Origin: Melitaea cinxia
Lineage: Eukaryota; Arthropoda; Insecta; Lepidoptera; Nymphalidae
Assembly: GCF_905220565.1 (NCBI RefSeq)
Contig: NC_059408.1
Coordinates: 10,354,508 to 10,418,507, forward strand
Direction of reading: 5' to 3'
Length of the DNA: 64,000 nucleotides
Position 1 is the first letter of the stretch. Each line of letters begins with the position of its first letter. The notes under the pieces are model-generated. The model ran no database searches and was not told where the DNA came from. It worked only from the letters and a program-made list of their open reading frames with translations. The position numbers and the translations under genes were made by a program. Positions 34,425 to 46,693 of the stretch are shown one piece after another.

Positions 34425-34535
34425 TAACGTATATCTCCCTCTCAACTTCCGTTTGCCTCGCCGATCACACATTTTGTAACGCTCTCCTTACGCATTAACC
34501 AACTTACTCCTCAAGTCAAGCGTAAGTTATACATC
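34425..34535 (+). repeat. Dispersed repeat 'ACGTAACTCTCTC', copy 2
   Basis: It contains TATATCTCCCTCTCAACTTC, GATCACACATTTTGTAACG and CTCAAGTCAAGCGTAAG, matching the copies at 22862 and 36470. Confidence 0.6.
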
Positions 34536-35037
34536 AAAAATGTAAAACTCTAATGGAGTCATGTTATGTAAAACCCCTGGCCTTAATAAGACTTAAAACA
34601 ATTGCGTTTAAGTTTTTGTTGGTCATTCAAAACACTACTGAAAGAGTAAAAGTAGTGACTGAAATATAAGTAAATGTTTTAAAGGAATATTTGTTCGATT
34701 TTATTTTTAACATAGCTTAATTTTGGAATGATGCGTGTTCAAAGTGACAGACAAATAGGCAGACATTTCTAAATTGAATTTAGGGAGAAGAAAATTATCA
34801 CGGGGAAAGGTATAATTTTAATTGCTATTAGGTATAGCTTATTTGGCTAAACAAATACATTTTTGATTATATGAATGAAGCAAATGCCTAAACGTTTAAA
34901 AAATGAAATGACGAGTCTATTAAAATCATCAAATGAAACTCATTTTTCCTGAAAACGCTCAAGCTTAGTGATGCAGGTCTTATGACGTAGTTTTATGATG
35001 TTTGATATATTATAAAGTACTTAACATAATTCATCTA
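34536..35037. other. AT-rich spacer
   Basis: No gene, RNA or element ends recognised. Confidence 0.35.
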
Positions 35038-36255
35038 TCTATATATATAAAAATCAATTGCTGTTCGTTAGTCTCGCTAAAACTCGAAAACGGCTGAACG
35101 GATTTATCTTATCTTGGTCTTGAAATGTTCGCAAGGTCTAGGGAAGGTTTAAAAAGTTGAGAAAAATTCGAATAATTTCCGGGAAAACCCTAAAAACAGT
35201 CCTTTTCTTTTCCCATACAAACGTTTTCTAACTAAAATGTAGAGTCAATTTGAACTTTATTACTCTTCAATAAAATTCATGTTATATAATATATTAGGGC
35301 GCATTTTACGTAAGTTATTAATGATTAAATTGATCTTAATCGTAGACCGCATTTTAATTTAATTTACATACAGTAAAAATGGTATTAACTAGCTATTTCA
35401 CATTACTTATTATATTCTTGGGGGGGCGTTAACAATGGAAAATTCCTGTTTTTAAACTATAGCTCCTATCGACTCCAAATTTGATACGAATCGCCTATAT
35501 ATGTGACATAGAAATGATCAATGAGCGGATTTTAGGATAACTCATCCCCAATAAGGATTTCGGGGGTGGGCGTTAACAATGAAAATTTTAAATGTATGTA
35601 ACTCCGAAACTACTGAACCAATTTTTATCAAGTTTTGTAAGCATCTGTAATTTGGTCTAACTTGGAAGATATGGCAGTTTTTGTCTCAATTGGACCCAAT
35701 AGGTGGCGCTGCTATCGCTATGTAACTCCGAAACTACTGAACCAATTTTTATCAAGTTTTGTAAGCATCTGTAATTTGGTCTAACTTGGAAGATATGGTA
35801 GTTTTTATCTCAATTGGACCCAATAGGTGGCGCTGCTATCGCTATGTAACTCCGAAACTACTGAACCAATTTTTATCAAGTTTTATAAGCATCTGTAATT
35901 TGGCCTAACTTGGAAGATGGTAGTTTTTATCTCAACAGCTATCGATATGTAACTCCGAAACTACTGAACCAATTTTTATCAAGTTTTGTAAGCATCTGTA
36001 ATTTGGTCTAACTTGGAAGATATGGCAGTTTTTGTCTCAATTGGACCCGATAGGTGGCGCTGTATCTGTGTGTAGCTCCGAAACTACTGAACCAATTTTT
36101 ATCAATTTTTGTAAGCATCTGTAATTTGGTCTAACTTGGAAGATATGATAGTTTTTATCTCAATTGGACCCGGTAGGTGGCGCTGCTATCAGTATGTAAG
36201 CTATCAAATTTGGTAGCTGTTTTCCGGGCAGGACAACGTCTGCCGGGTTCGCTAG
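35038..36255 (+). mobile_element. Helitron carrying an internal minisatellite
   Basis: Starts TCTATATATATAAAAATCAA. It ends with a hairpin, GGGCAGGACAACGTCTGCCG, then GGTTCG and CTAG before T. There is no helicase or Rep ORF. The right half is a tandem array (35592-36195). Confidence 0.82.
35592..36195 (+). repeat. Five tandem units of about 124 bp inside a Helitron
   Basis: Units start ATGTAACTCCGAAACTACTG at about 35594, 35719, 35843, 35946 and (as TGTAGCTCCG) 36069. Each ends near GGACCCAATAGGTGGCGCTG. The third unit is shortened by about 20 bp at its end. Divergence is low, so the array expanded recently. Confidence 0.88.
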
Positions 36256-36469
36256 TTTAATAATAAATTTATGTAATGAAATTACCAACTTAGATTAGTG
36301 TGCCGAATAACTTCCTATAAATATTATTCTAGTAGAGGTTCCATCTCGAAGCCAACTATAAATCAGGTAGTGAACAGGACAGCCCGTGAATGAAATTTTT
36401 TCAACTAATTGATAAAATATTAATTAGCTGAGTGGTCGCAGTAAGAAGTTTTGATTCATTATTCTTTTT

Positions 36470-36640
36470 GAAATAAAACTTCTTTACACGCCCTTGACTT
36501 AAGGAGTAAGCTGGTGAATGCGTGACGAGAATGTTATGAAAAGTGAGATAGGTGGGGCGAATGAAAGAGAGGGAGATATAGGTTAGTGAAGATAAAAAGA
36601 GAGAAAGAGAGTTACGTTTCGTAAGTTTTATTAGATACTA
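36470..36640 (-). repeat. Dispersed repeat 'ACGTAACTCTCTC', copy 3 (inverted, longest)
   Basis: The reverse complement reads ACGTAACTCTCTTTCTCTC, CTATATCTCCCTCTCTTTC, CACGCATTCACCAGCTTAC and CTTAAGTCAAGGGCG, matching copies at 22862 and 34425 and extending on both sides. Confidence 0.65.
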
Positions 36641-36913
36641 TATTTATGTGATATTTCTATTCGCAATTATTAATCTTAAAATGTCAGTTTATTTATTAAG
36701 GAGAAACAGGTCCTACTGACCTTTTCTATCTCTCGCTGTCAAAGTCTATTTGTATCCATCGATTAGCGTTATCTGGCGTTATCCACAGCTGGTAAAACAG
36801 GCCCTAAGTGAATTTTAAATAACATACTGGTAAATAATTGATCGCTTCTTTACAATGAATGACTGAAAGTTGTGAAGTAGCTAACCGCCCCAAAATAGTA
36901 AATAAGAAAACAT

Positions 36914-37237
36914 TTGAAACTTTCTACAGATACCTATATCAAAAATGTTCACAATAATATGGTGACCGGCGATACATCATACGAGTTGACTGATGATCTC
37001 ATATGTCATTTGGCACTGAGGATTGGTTACTGTCACGGTAGGTTTTTGAAATATAGCATGTGTAATGAATTTAAAGATCGTTTGCGGAACGTTACGTCAT
37101 GTTGGAGAGTCTGGATTTCAGACAGTGGGGCCCAGAGCTATAAAACTGTTGTCTCTGCTGAAATCGAGTTTCGTGTTATAAAGAGTATTGCAAAAATGTG
37201 TACAAATGTTCCTACGATATATCATTATTTAATTTAA
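36914..37237 (+). CDS. Unrecognised ORF, doubtful
   Basis: 107 codons with no recognised domain, in AT-rich DNA between a dispersed repeat and an (AT)n tract. It lacks a convincing start context and neighbouring exons. It may be a fragment of a transposon gene or chance; composition in the middle (about 36960-37140) is somewhat more balanced than the surroundings. Confidence 0.18.
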   Translation: MKLSTDTYIKNVHNNMVTGDTSYELTDDLICHLALRIGYCHGRFLKYSMCNEFKDRLRNVTSCWRVWISDSGAQSYKTVVSAEIEFRVIKSIAKMCTNVPTIYHYLI

Positions 37238-37294
37238 AAAAAAACATCATTAGGTTTAGGTTAACCTATTATCTATACCTTTTTTATAAAATGA

Positions 37295-37298
37295 AAAA

Positions 37299-37347
<49 letters not shown>

Positions 37348-37386
37348 TATACTTATAATATAATAAATATATATATATATATATAA
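37295..37386. repeat. (AT)n microsatellite
   Basis: Two blocks of alternating AT separated by a short TA-rich gap. Confidence 0.9.
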
Positions 37387-37546
37387 TTTGGTACTTAAAA
37401 TTATTAATTACTTATTATTAAAATTTTATGCAATTAGTTGCTTTCCTTGTCTCTTTCGGCAACCAAAATTTTGACCTATTTAAAACTTTCTTGATTAAAT
37501 ATCAAATGTACGTATGTACGTGTATGTAAGTACGTGTATGTAATAA

Positions 37547-38602
37547 TCTATATATATCTTATATATATATAAAAGCAAAATGTCCCAAATTATAACACCT
37601 ACAAACTTAAAATTTGGCAGGTAGGTTTCTTATAGAGCGTAGACATTCGCTAAGAACGGATTTTACGAAACTCATCATTACATCATCATTACAGCCTATA
37701 CAGTCCACTGCTGAACATAGGCCTCCACAAGTTTACGCCAAAAATAACGAGAACTCATGTGTTTTGCCCATAGTCACCACGCTGGGCAGGCGGGTTGGTG
37801 ACCGCAGTACTGGCTTTGTCGCACCGAAGACGCTGCTGCCCGTCTTCGGCCTGTGTATTTCAAAGCCAGCAGTTGGATGGTTATCCCGCCATCGGTCGGC
37901 TTCTTAAGTTCCAAGATGGTTGTGGAATCTTGTTATCCCTTAGTCGCCTCTTACGAAACCCACGGGAAGAGAGAGGGTGGCTAAATTCTTTAGTGCCGTA
38001 GCCACACAGCACACGAAACTACGAAACTCAACCCCTAATAAAACGGGGGTTGGAAGTTTGTATAAAAGTCCTATGTTTTTGAAGTTAGAGACTTGAAATT
38101 TAAAATGTAAGCTCTATAGATGGTGAAAAAGTGTCCAAATAATGTATCTTTAGAAATCAACTCCCTTTTGGGGTTAAAACAGAGGATGGCAGGTTGACTC
38201 ACTCATCACGAAATCTCCGAAACTATAACACCTGCAAACTTGAAATTTGGCAGATAGGCTCTTTATAGTAGACGTATGCTAAAAACGGATTTTGCGATAT
38301 TCCACCACTAAGGGGGTTTTATTGGGGTTGATAGTTTGTATGAAACATATACAGCAGCTATAAGTTAGCCTGATAGGTTATTTATACTGCAAGCCTGAAA
38401 ATAAAACTAAAAATGTGGTGCTTAGAGAGGTTTTATAAAAACAACTATTAAATTATACTAAATTGTGCCTTTTAAAACGTTACTCAGTGTGATAAAAATT
38501 TCAAGTGACTAAAATAAAAAATAAAAAATAATTTGCGTTAAACATCTTAATAGTAATAATTATCTTCATAACCACGCGGACGTAGTCGCGGGCAACAGTT
38601 AG
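37547..38602 (+). mobile_element. Helitron split by a (GAT)n-type retroposon
   Basis: The 5' end TCTATATATATCTTATATAT leads into AACACCTACAAACTTAAAATTTGGCAG, which is repeated in variant form at about 38225. The 3' end has GCGGACGTAGTCGCGGGCAACAG followed by TTAG and T (a CTRR variant). A 345-bp retroposon interrupts it at 37669-38013. Confidence 0.65.
37669..38013 (-). repeat. (GAT)n-type retroposon, copy 3, with target duplication
   Basis: Inverted copy beginning with the tail complement CATCATTACATCATCATTAC and ending GCCGTAGCCACACAGC. ACGAAACTC precedes it (37667 region) and recurs just after it (about 38020-38034), consistent with a target duplication. Confidence 0.75.
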
Positions 38603-38603
38603 T

Positions 38604-38812
38604 GTATTATAAAACAAAGTCCCCAAAAGTGTATATGATCAATTCCCTCAAAATCTGCTGAATGGATTTTCATGCGGTTTTGGAGACAGGGCTTCAAGAG
38701 GAAGGTTTACGGAACGGCTAAGCCGATTTTGATGAGAGTTTCACTGGAAGTTTTCCGGGGAAAATTTGTGACACACTGATTTCAACGCGGGCGAAGCCGC
38801 GGGCACAGCTAG
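38604..38812 (+). mobile_element. Non-autonomous Helitron, tail-to-head with the previous one
   Basis: It ends GCGGGCGAAGCCGCGGGCACAG then CTAG before T. Its left side begins immediately after the preceding Helitron at TATTATAAAACAAAGTCCCC, so the two are adjacent. Confidence 0.6.
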
Positions 38813-39484
38813 TAGTTTATATAGTTTTACAAATCTTGTAGAAGTTTCAATAACGAACAAGTAAATACAAATTAAAAAAATTTATCTCATGCAATTTATC
38901 CACTGTAGCGTAAAAACTTCAATTTGCGCGTGTACTGCAACGTATACCTACTGAAAACGCATATTGGTATATTTTGTTTACCTCTAACAGTGTGTTTATC
39001 TTTAGACGCTTTTACTGCCGAGGATGAATTATTAGCTGTCTGATAAATGACAGCTTGTCTCCGGTAATGAAATAAAATTAAATAGAAGTTAAATACGTAT
39101 TCGATGAACGTTTTTACTTCAACTATATAATTTCTTTTCGATGATTTTCATTAAAATGTTAATAAAAGACTGCACAATTAAGTACAATCTTATAGATAGT
39201 TCGAAACAAACCTTTGATACTTGAGTCTGAATTGTAATCGTTTGGGTTTTTTTACAGTTTCAAGATTTTTATATGTCTTCTGTCATCGCTAAAAAACCTA
39301 CGCGTTGAAAGCAGTATTGCATTATATAGTAGTAGGTAATATTTACAATAATAATCGATTATATATACACTTTAACGCAAAAAGAATTTTGAACAGGTAT
39401 GTTACCTACTTGAACCTACAGTATCCACTGTATTGCGAGATCAGCGCATTCAAAGTGACGAGAATTATACAAAATCTTCTATTT
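38813..39484. other. AT-rich spacer
   Basis: No coding, RNA or element signal recognised. Confidence 0.35.
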
Positions 39485-40552
39485 TCAACCTTCTTCCAAA
39501 AAAGGAGGAGGTTCTCAAATCGACTGTTTTTTTTTTTAATGTATGTTACATCAGAACTTTTGACCGTGTGGACCGATTTCGACAATTTTTTTTAATCGAC
39601 AGGTGATGTGTGTCAATTAAATTTCCCAATTAATTAATGGTCCCATTTAAATTTATTTGAGATCTAACAACTACTTTTCGAGCTATATCTAATAATGCGT
39701 TTTTACTTGACGCTTTTTTCGTCGCCCTACGTTGTATTATACCACATAACATGCTTTGCTAAATTAAATCTCTAAAATAAATCTCATGGCTATTAAAATC
39801 ATTTAGTTTTTGCTTTGAATTTTATTTATTTTAAATAAATGAACTATAGTATAATTGAACAGTTTATTATTTCCCGTCAATCTCTATTAGGTATATTCAC
39901 GTCAATCTCGCGTAAGGGGAAGCGGAGGGGGTCCAGGCAAATCTAACTAAATTTCTATTCTATTCTAACTGTCTAAACTGATCGAAAAATAGCTTACGTA
40001 ATTAATGGATGTCCCCTTACATAAAAAGAAAAACGCTATTATTAAGTTATCTTCCTTATATCTCTATAAAAGCAAAAATTACTGGAATCAAATTTGGTAA
40101 AGAGTTATGTTAGCCAAATTTGATGTTTGGCAAGCAGTTATGTTTGCCATGTTATGTTTGCCATTATGAAGATGGCAGTGCAGAGTATGAAGAATGGAAA
40201 AGCAGTTGGGCTAGATGGTATACCAGCGAAACTGTGGAACTTTTTAACTCTATCCTATCTAGTTTTGTACCATGATAATAAAACCAGGATTTGATGATGG
40301 GATCCCAGAGAAATGGAGGGGAAACTCTCGAAAATCCGCATAACTTTTTACTGGGTGTACCGATTTTGATAATTTTTAATTTAATCAAAAGCTGATGTTT
40401 ATCATGTGGTCACATTTAAATTTTATCGAGATATGATAACTACTTTTTGAGTAATCTTTGATAACGCATAGTTACTTGACTATTTTTCGTCGATCTACGT
40501 TGTCGATGTAATTGAAGTCGGTTTTTTTGTTTGCCTGTAAACATAATTATAT
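39485..40552 (+). repeat. 'ACCGACTTC' repeat, copy 6, split by about 500 bp of other DNA
   Basis: The left part (39485-39750) runs from ACCTTCTTCCAAAAAAGG to TTGTATTATACCACATAAC. The right part (about 40246-40552) resumes at TAGTTTTGTACCATGATAA and runs to the CTGTAAACATAATTAT end. The inserted stretch contains an RTE-type RT fragment. Confidence 0.75.
40167..40245 (+). pseudogene. RTE-type reverse transcriptase fragment
   Basis: The frame reads MKNGKAVGLDGIPAKLWNF, a close match to the RT motif typical of RTE-clade LINEs (MKNGKAxGxDGIP). Only about 26 codons remain. Confidence 0.65.
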
Positions 40553-40734
40553 TTAATTATATTATATTGAATTAGAATTTGATGGATATTATCGATGAAA
40601 CTGATATGGCGCGATTAATCTACCCAATTATTCGTTTATTTTTTCACTTACACTGGGTATTTAATAAGAACGACTTCGATTCCCGCTCGGAGTGGATATT
40701 TGTGTTTATATAAATATTTATTTCCGGTCTGGTT

Positions 40735-40935
40735 GTTAGTCCTTGTATCGTACCTCGGAGAGCACGTTAAGTTGTCGGTCCCGGTTGTTATCATGTGCAC
40801 CGGACAGCGATCGTTACTCATAGTAGGGAATATATCCGCCTACCCGCATTGGAGCAACGTGGTGGATTAAGCTCTGATCCTTCTCTCACATGGATAAAGA
40901 GGCCTATGCCCAGCTGTGGGATATTACAGGGTGAA
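40735..40935 (+). mobile_element. tRNA-derived SINE, 5'-truncated copy
   Basis: From ACCTCGGAGAGCACGTTAAG to GGGATATTACAGGGTGAA it matches the body of the SINE at 24196; the tRNA-like head is missing. Confidence 0.78.
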
Positions 40936-41210
40936 ACGCCTACATATACCGAAATCAGACGTTATTATTAACCAGTAGTCATCCTTTCCAAACCGACATG
41001 GCCCAGTGATTGGAAGACGTAAAGCGCTACCATACGATCGCAAATTCAAATCGGTGCCGCGTCCGTTGAGATAACAAAACGTTAGGTAATTTGTCTTTAA
41101 AATGTATGATGTGCTCAACGGAGAATATAAGGTAAACCTACTCAATGAATTTTGAGATTATATTGTATTTATTGTTATTAGTAGGTAGTTAGGCACATCC
41201 GACAACCCCC
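40936..41210. other. Spacer with a possible second tRNA-like SINE fragment
   Basis: At about 40985-41070 an A-box-like TGGCCCAGTGATTGG and a B-box-like GCAAATTCAAATC occur about 50 bp apart. No second copy was found here. Confidence 0.3.
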
Positions 41211-41214
41211 TTAA

Positions 41215-42422
41215 GAGCCATTTCACAATTTTACGCTCTGCAAGTTTAGGTAAATTTGGTCGCATCGCGCGAGTCGTACGAGCCGCGCGATCTTTGTGCT
41301 AGTACGTATAGTGTGACAACCAAAAGACCATCGTGATCATTTTCTGATGTATAATAAAAATTATAACTATGGTATAAAATGTTTTTTACATAATTAATTT
41401 GTTAAAAATTTCAAGTATGTTATATAACAACAGTCAATAAATTTAAAATAAAATTTAAAAAATCAATTTTATGAAACAATTTTTTTAAATTGATTTAGTT
41501 TTTTCAGTTTACGAATGAATCTAATATTTACGATATGAATAAAAAAGCATTTAATGACATCGACACCGACAAACATATTAATTAACAAATAACAAGACAA
41601 ACAGATTGAAATGCCTATTTGTATTGATAGTGTGAGAAAAGAAAATTAAATTATACATTTGTTTACAGAAATTATCATTATATTATTTTACAGTCATTTT
41701 CGTAATATGTTTATTTTATTTATATTTTATTATGAAAGTATCAAATGCGTTTTATCCGCTATAACAACAGGCGCTTGGCGCGTGTGAGCGAAAGAGACGG
41801 CTGCGCAGAATTTGGCGTGGACCTTACCTCTAAGAGCGCTAGCGCTCGACTGATTTACCGGGCTTGATGCGTGGCAATATATACTATATTTTTATTATTT
41901 AATATAAAATGTATTAAAAATAATAACATCGTTTAATTATTTTTTTTGTATTCCTTAATGATGTAAGTTTACTTTGATGAAGATAGTTCGTTAAAATTTC
42001 TTAGTTTTCTAAGAGAAATATCGCTTTTAAAATTGTACTTATTTGGAAAATATTCGTAACTTTAATTTTTTTTTATCGTTTAATAGAGATACAAATGGAA
42101 TAAAAATCTATGATAGTGGACAACAAAATTATATTCCACATATTATGATATTTTTTTAAAATGGTTTCAACGTAGAGGTTATTGAAAAGTAGGACTTCAA
42201 AGTATACATTGCGACCGTTTACCCAGGGAGGAGGCTGATGAAAAGGTTAATAATTTTATACACATAATATAAATCAAAATTCTGATTTGACTATGGACTA
42301 CAACAAAGGTTGCTCTATTATATTTCAAGAATATAAATTACATTATTGCATCCAACACTGAGATTAACGACGTCAAAATATTACAATTTCGCGGATTGTT
42401 ACCGATTTTTGTGAAATGGCTC
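41215..42422. mobile_element. TTAA-target MITE (piggyBac-like), 1.2 kb
   Basis: TTAA lies on both sides (41211-41214, 42423-42426) and the termini are inverted repeats GAGCCATTTCACAA (14 bp perfect). The interior is AT-rich with two GC-richer islands (about 41260-41320 and 41765-41870) and no transposase ORF. The termini are unrelated to those of the element at 31601. Confidence 0.78.
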
Positions 42423-42954
42423 TTAAAAGATAACAAACAACCTGGTGATATTTATCAAATAATTTTCGTCTGTGTTACTTCATGGAATTCGGATCAAGTT
42501 TGAAGAAAAACATTTCGATCTTAGACATTACCTTTGATACATCGTTATCAGATTTCTCAAGTAAACTGAAATGTAATTGGTAGGTTTAGGTAGAATGCAT
42601 AATTGCCCTTTCTTTTTAATTGGAGATCGAGCTGGAATTTCTAACCTTGCGTACAATTACAAACACTTAAAATTAAAACCATATATTTTTAAATTTTACA
42701 AAAAACCTTATCGCTTCGCTTACAAAATAAACTAAAAAATAACTTATGCTGTTTCAAATTTACGAAATCTTTGAATCGTTGTTCCTTTTTTTACGAAATG
42801 GCTTTCACCAATACAAATAACATTCGCTATTTTATGATTATAGACATACATAGATATTTAATAGGTAATAAATATCTACTTACGTTTTATTTATTTTTAT
42901 TTTTGTTCTGAATAAACCTTCATTTCTTATTTTTTTTTCTTATTTAAAATTTTT
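42423..42954. other. AT-rich spacer
   Basis: No coding or element signal recognised. Confidence 0.35.
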
Positions 42955-43010
42955 AACCGACTTCCAAAAAAGGAGGAGGTTCTCAATTTGACTGTATTTT
43001 TTTTTGTTCC
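42955..43010 (+). repeat. 'ACCGACTTC' repeat, copy 7, left end only
   Basis: AACCGACTTCCAAAAAAGGAG and GGTTCTCAATTTGACTG are present, then the match stops at the T run. Confidence 0.7.
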
Positions 43011-43736
43011 ATCGACTTTTTACGATCCCTGCGCGATAGCTATGTCGTTTTTTTGCACTTTTAGTTCAGATAAATTGTGTTTTTGCTAGGAAAGTTTTGG
43101 GGTACTTCTGATTTCTTTTATTCTAAATGTATTTTGGGGTGCTGAATCCAAATCTGAGATTTGCGGACAAATTTTCGTGACAATAAAGTAGTAAAAAATA
43201 AATATTTGGAATGTAGCAAGTGGGTTTTGCAGAGACCGCTGAAAATTGCAAATTTTCAACTCGCATGAAACCGAACGGTTAAACTTTCCCACTAGCGGCC
43301 CTTTATGAGTACAAATTGATTGTATTATTTGTCGCTAAAGCGTCAAGAACCGTGGCCCTGCGCATGTGGACAAAATTTAAAAAATCATTTGTCGGATAAA
43401 ATATTGATTTTTCTCCAATTAAAACCTACAATCAAAGCGTTTTGCGATTAGACTTTGTCTTTGGAAAATTTGATGATAAAAATTTCTCATCAACAATGTT
43501 TTATCATCCAATTATGATGAGAGAATAATTTTGATACTACATTATAATCTTGAATATAACATTTATTCTTCGATAATACATACCTATTTCGTTTTACTCT
43601 ACCATTTTACCTAAATTGTATTCAATACTTAGGGTTGATAGTAGCGCCACCTGAGTTACTTTTAATTAAATTGTTAAACAAGCGTGACATGTTATATTAT
43701 TGTGTTGTTGTGATACTCAAATATGATGCCATTTCG

Positions 43737-43767
<31 letters not shown>

Positions 43768-44250
43768 GGATTGAGGCAACAGATTAACAATATTTTTTTT
43801 ATAAACTTGTAACAAATATACGAATTAATTGTTATTATACAAATTTGATACATAAATTAAGAGAAACGAACGATCGGCTCTAAAAATTTTTGTAAATTGG
43901 CGTATATAAATTGAATTATGTAAATTAAAGAAACGAAATTATACAACCAATAAACCCTATGTATGACACAAGTTTGAATTCTTCGACTTCTTTGTTTGAT
44001 GTGCATCGTTGTTGTTTTAAAATTTATCCCCAATAGGGAAAGGCAAAGGACTATAATCCATACAGCCTAGTCTGAATTTGTGAGTTTCGTTGATGTGCAT
44101 CGGTTTATTTGACACACATTTCAATATTTGACATGTGTATAAAAGTTAAAGTTGATGCGTGCGCGCAAGTTAACTTATTTTGTACTACTTTTATTTAAAA
44201 AATTATGTATTAAAGTTACCGTAAATTATTAAAATATCTATTAAATCATA
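43011..44250. other. Intergenic region upstream of the helicase gene
   Basis: No long ORF. It includes a (TAA)n microsatellite at about 43735-43765 and, near 44020-44070, a short fragment (CCCAATAGGGAAAGGCAAAGG) that looks repeat-derived. A TATA-like TGTATAAAAG at 44135-44144 lies 107 bp before the PIF1 start codon and could be its core promoter (weak evidence). Confidence 0.4.
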
Positions 44251-46693
44251 ATGGAAGGAGGAGAATCGTTTTTGTCGTGTGCGGTTACTGTAGAATGGAC
44301 AACGCCGCAAGGATCCGTAACCCGAAAAGTAAATTATAAGACTGCTTCCATTCGCTTGATTCGCAATGAGTTTCGGGAAATGTTTATGGAAATTGCAGGC
44401 GATAAGCAGTCTAATGTTCGGCTAGCTTTAAAGAATATCAATGTTTTTAAAAAATTTATGGCTGAAGGAAAAGCCAGCATAAAGTTTCAAGAAGCTGGTT
44501 GTACACTATTTCTATCAAACGCACCACCGATCAATTTGGTGTCATTTTTAAGGACTATATTTGTCAAAATGTCCGGTGATAAAGAAGCTGTTAATAAAGC
44601 AACGTCTAAACAGACTATGAGAGCTAAGTTGTTGAGTGGCAAAGCACAAGCATTTGAAGAAATAAGCCCTGTTACAGTTGCAGATATATCTAATGCCAAG
44701 AGCAAAATTAGTAAAGCAACAACAACCACGCCTTCGCCTCCCAAAAAGCGAAAATTAGAAGATGTTAACAAGGGTCCAGCACCTAAAAAACTATATTCAC
44801 CGTCACCTTTAACAAATACCAGCTTGTTAAATGCCGAGCAACAAAGAGTATTAGAGGCTTGTCTAAGTGGGAAAAATATTTTTTTCACTGGTTCCGCAGG
44901 CACAGGAAAAAGTTTCTTGTTAAAAAGAATTGTGTCTGCATTGCCACCGGATGTCACAATGCCAACGGCATCAACTGGAGTGGCTGCATGTCACATTGGT
45001 TAGTTTATAGTCACTTATCATAATATAAGATTTTAAGCTTTATAACAATTATTATTTAGAGATTACCGATATTTCGGAGATGTTGCAGACACCATGGTCG
45101 CAATCAAGTGGCTACTAATAAAAATGTTTAATAACTAAATCTTTTTTTTTAGGTGGAACAACACTCCATGCATTTGCAGGCATTGGAGATGGTAGTGGTA
45201 CTTTAGAGAAATTGTGTGAAAAAGCTATTAAACTACCATTGGTGTCTCAAAAATGGAGAAAATGCAAGCATCTTATAATAGATGAAATATCAATGGTAGA
45301 TGGGACATACTTTGAGGTATAATAATATACATTTAAATAACAATTCACATATATTTGGGAAAAATGCAAACAGTTTATATTTTTCTTCTATTTAATACTA
45401 CCCTGATAAAAAAAGAAAAACAAACCTCAAAACTTTTTATATTTCATTGCTTAAAGGCGAAAATATAAATTGTTTATTGTAAAAATTACTTGCAACTGGT
45501 TGTTTGCCCCCTCAAATATTGTTTTTATTCACATCTTTTGTAAAAAGAATTATTACCCATGTAGATGTATTGATATACAAATCTGCTTAATCTGCTTTTA
45601 TTACACGAGTTCTTTGTGAAATATACACGAGTCTTATGGGGCATATAATATAAGTTAAGTTATAAAATAGTAACGTGAGTGTTTTACTTTATTACAGAAA
45701 TTGGAGGCAGTAGCAAGACATGTTCGAAAAAATGATAAACCATTTGGTGGTATACAGCTTATCCTCTGTGGTGACTTTTTACAACTTCCTCCTGTTGTTG
45801 ATAAAGGAAAATCTAGTAAAAGATTTTGCTTTCAAACATCTTGTTGGGAGAAATGTGTAGAACTTTGTTTTGAGCTAAAGGAAGTTCACAGACAAACAGA
45901 CAAGGAATTTATCTCAATCCTTAACAACATTAGAATAGGCCGTGTGACAAAAGATATCAGTGATCGTCTAACACTAACAGCTTCACAAAAAATTGAAAGT
46001 GATGGAATTCTCGCAACAAGACTATGCTCTCATACCAATGACTCAAAAATGATTAATAATTCAAAATTAAGAGATTTAGAAGGAGAAGAAAAATTATATT
46101 CTTCACAAGATAGCGATAATGCAACCTCACTTCTTGATATGCAGACCATTGCACCTTCTAAATTACTTTTAAAGATAGGAGCTCAAGTAATGTTACTGAA
46201 GAATATAAATGTCAATGCAGGCTTAGTAAATGGTGCTAGAGGCGTTGTAGTCAGATTTGAAGAAGGTTTACCTGTAGTCAGATTCAAAAATAAAAAAGAG
46301 TATACAGCTAAGTTTGAAAGATGGTACGTCAAAAACTCAAACGGATCACTGCTTTGTCGTCGGCAAGTACCTTTGAACTTGGCTTGGGCATTTTCAATAC
46401 ATAAATCACAAGGATTGACTTTAGATTGTGTAGAAATGTCCCTTTCTAAAATATTTGAAGCAGGGCAAGCATATGTTGCTTTAAGTAGGGCTCAAAGTTT
46501 AGATACCCTAAGAGTATTAGATTTTGATTCACGTCATGTGTGGGCTAATCCAGATGTACTAGAATTTTACCAGAAATTCAGACGACGTTTACAACAAATG
46601 GAAATTATCCCTCTTGGGAAACCACTGTCTGACAAGACAAATAAAAAAGCAACACTTAGGCAAATTTTAGAAAAACAAATGAAAAGAAAGTGA
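44251..46693 (+). CDS. Pif1: PIF1 family 5'-3' DNA helicase, three exons
   Basis: Join 44251-44998, 45153-45316, 45698-46693; GT/AG borders and phases agree, giving 635 residues, close to the usual size for animal PIF1. PIF1 unwinds DNA, resolves G-quadruplexes and works at telomeres and in mitochondria. Walker A is GSAGTGKS (214-221), Walker B LIIDEISMVDG, then LILCGDFLQLPPV, and near the C-terminus the SF1B motifs AFSIHKSQGLTLDCVEMSL and YVALSRA. The N-terminal 200 residues form a family-specific domain ending in a likely nuclear signal, PPKKRKLEDVNK (163-174). AATAAA near 46803 can serve as poly(A) signal. No defects seen. Introns are short (154 and 381 bp). Confidence 0.95.

Noticed and set aside
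35592..36195. Regular repeats considered as a CRISPR-like array
   Set aside because: Units are contiguous tandem copies without unique spacers, inside a Helitron in a eukaryotic genome.
44487..44957. 156-codon minus-strand ORF
   Set aside because: Antisense shadow of PIF1 exon 1, which has clear helicase motifs on the plus strand.
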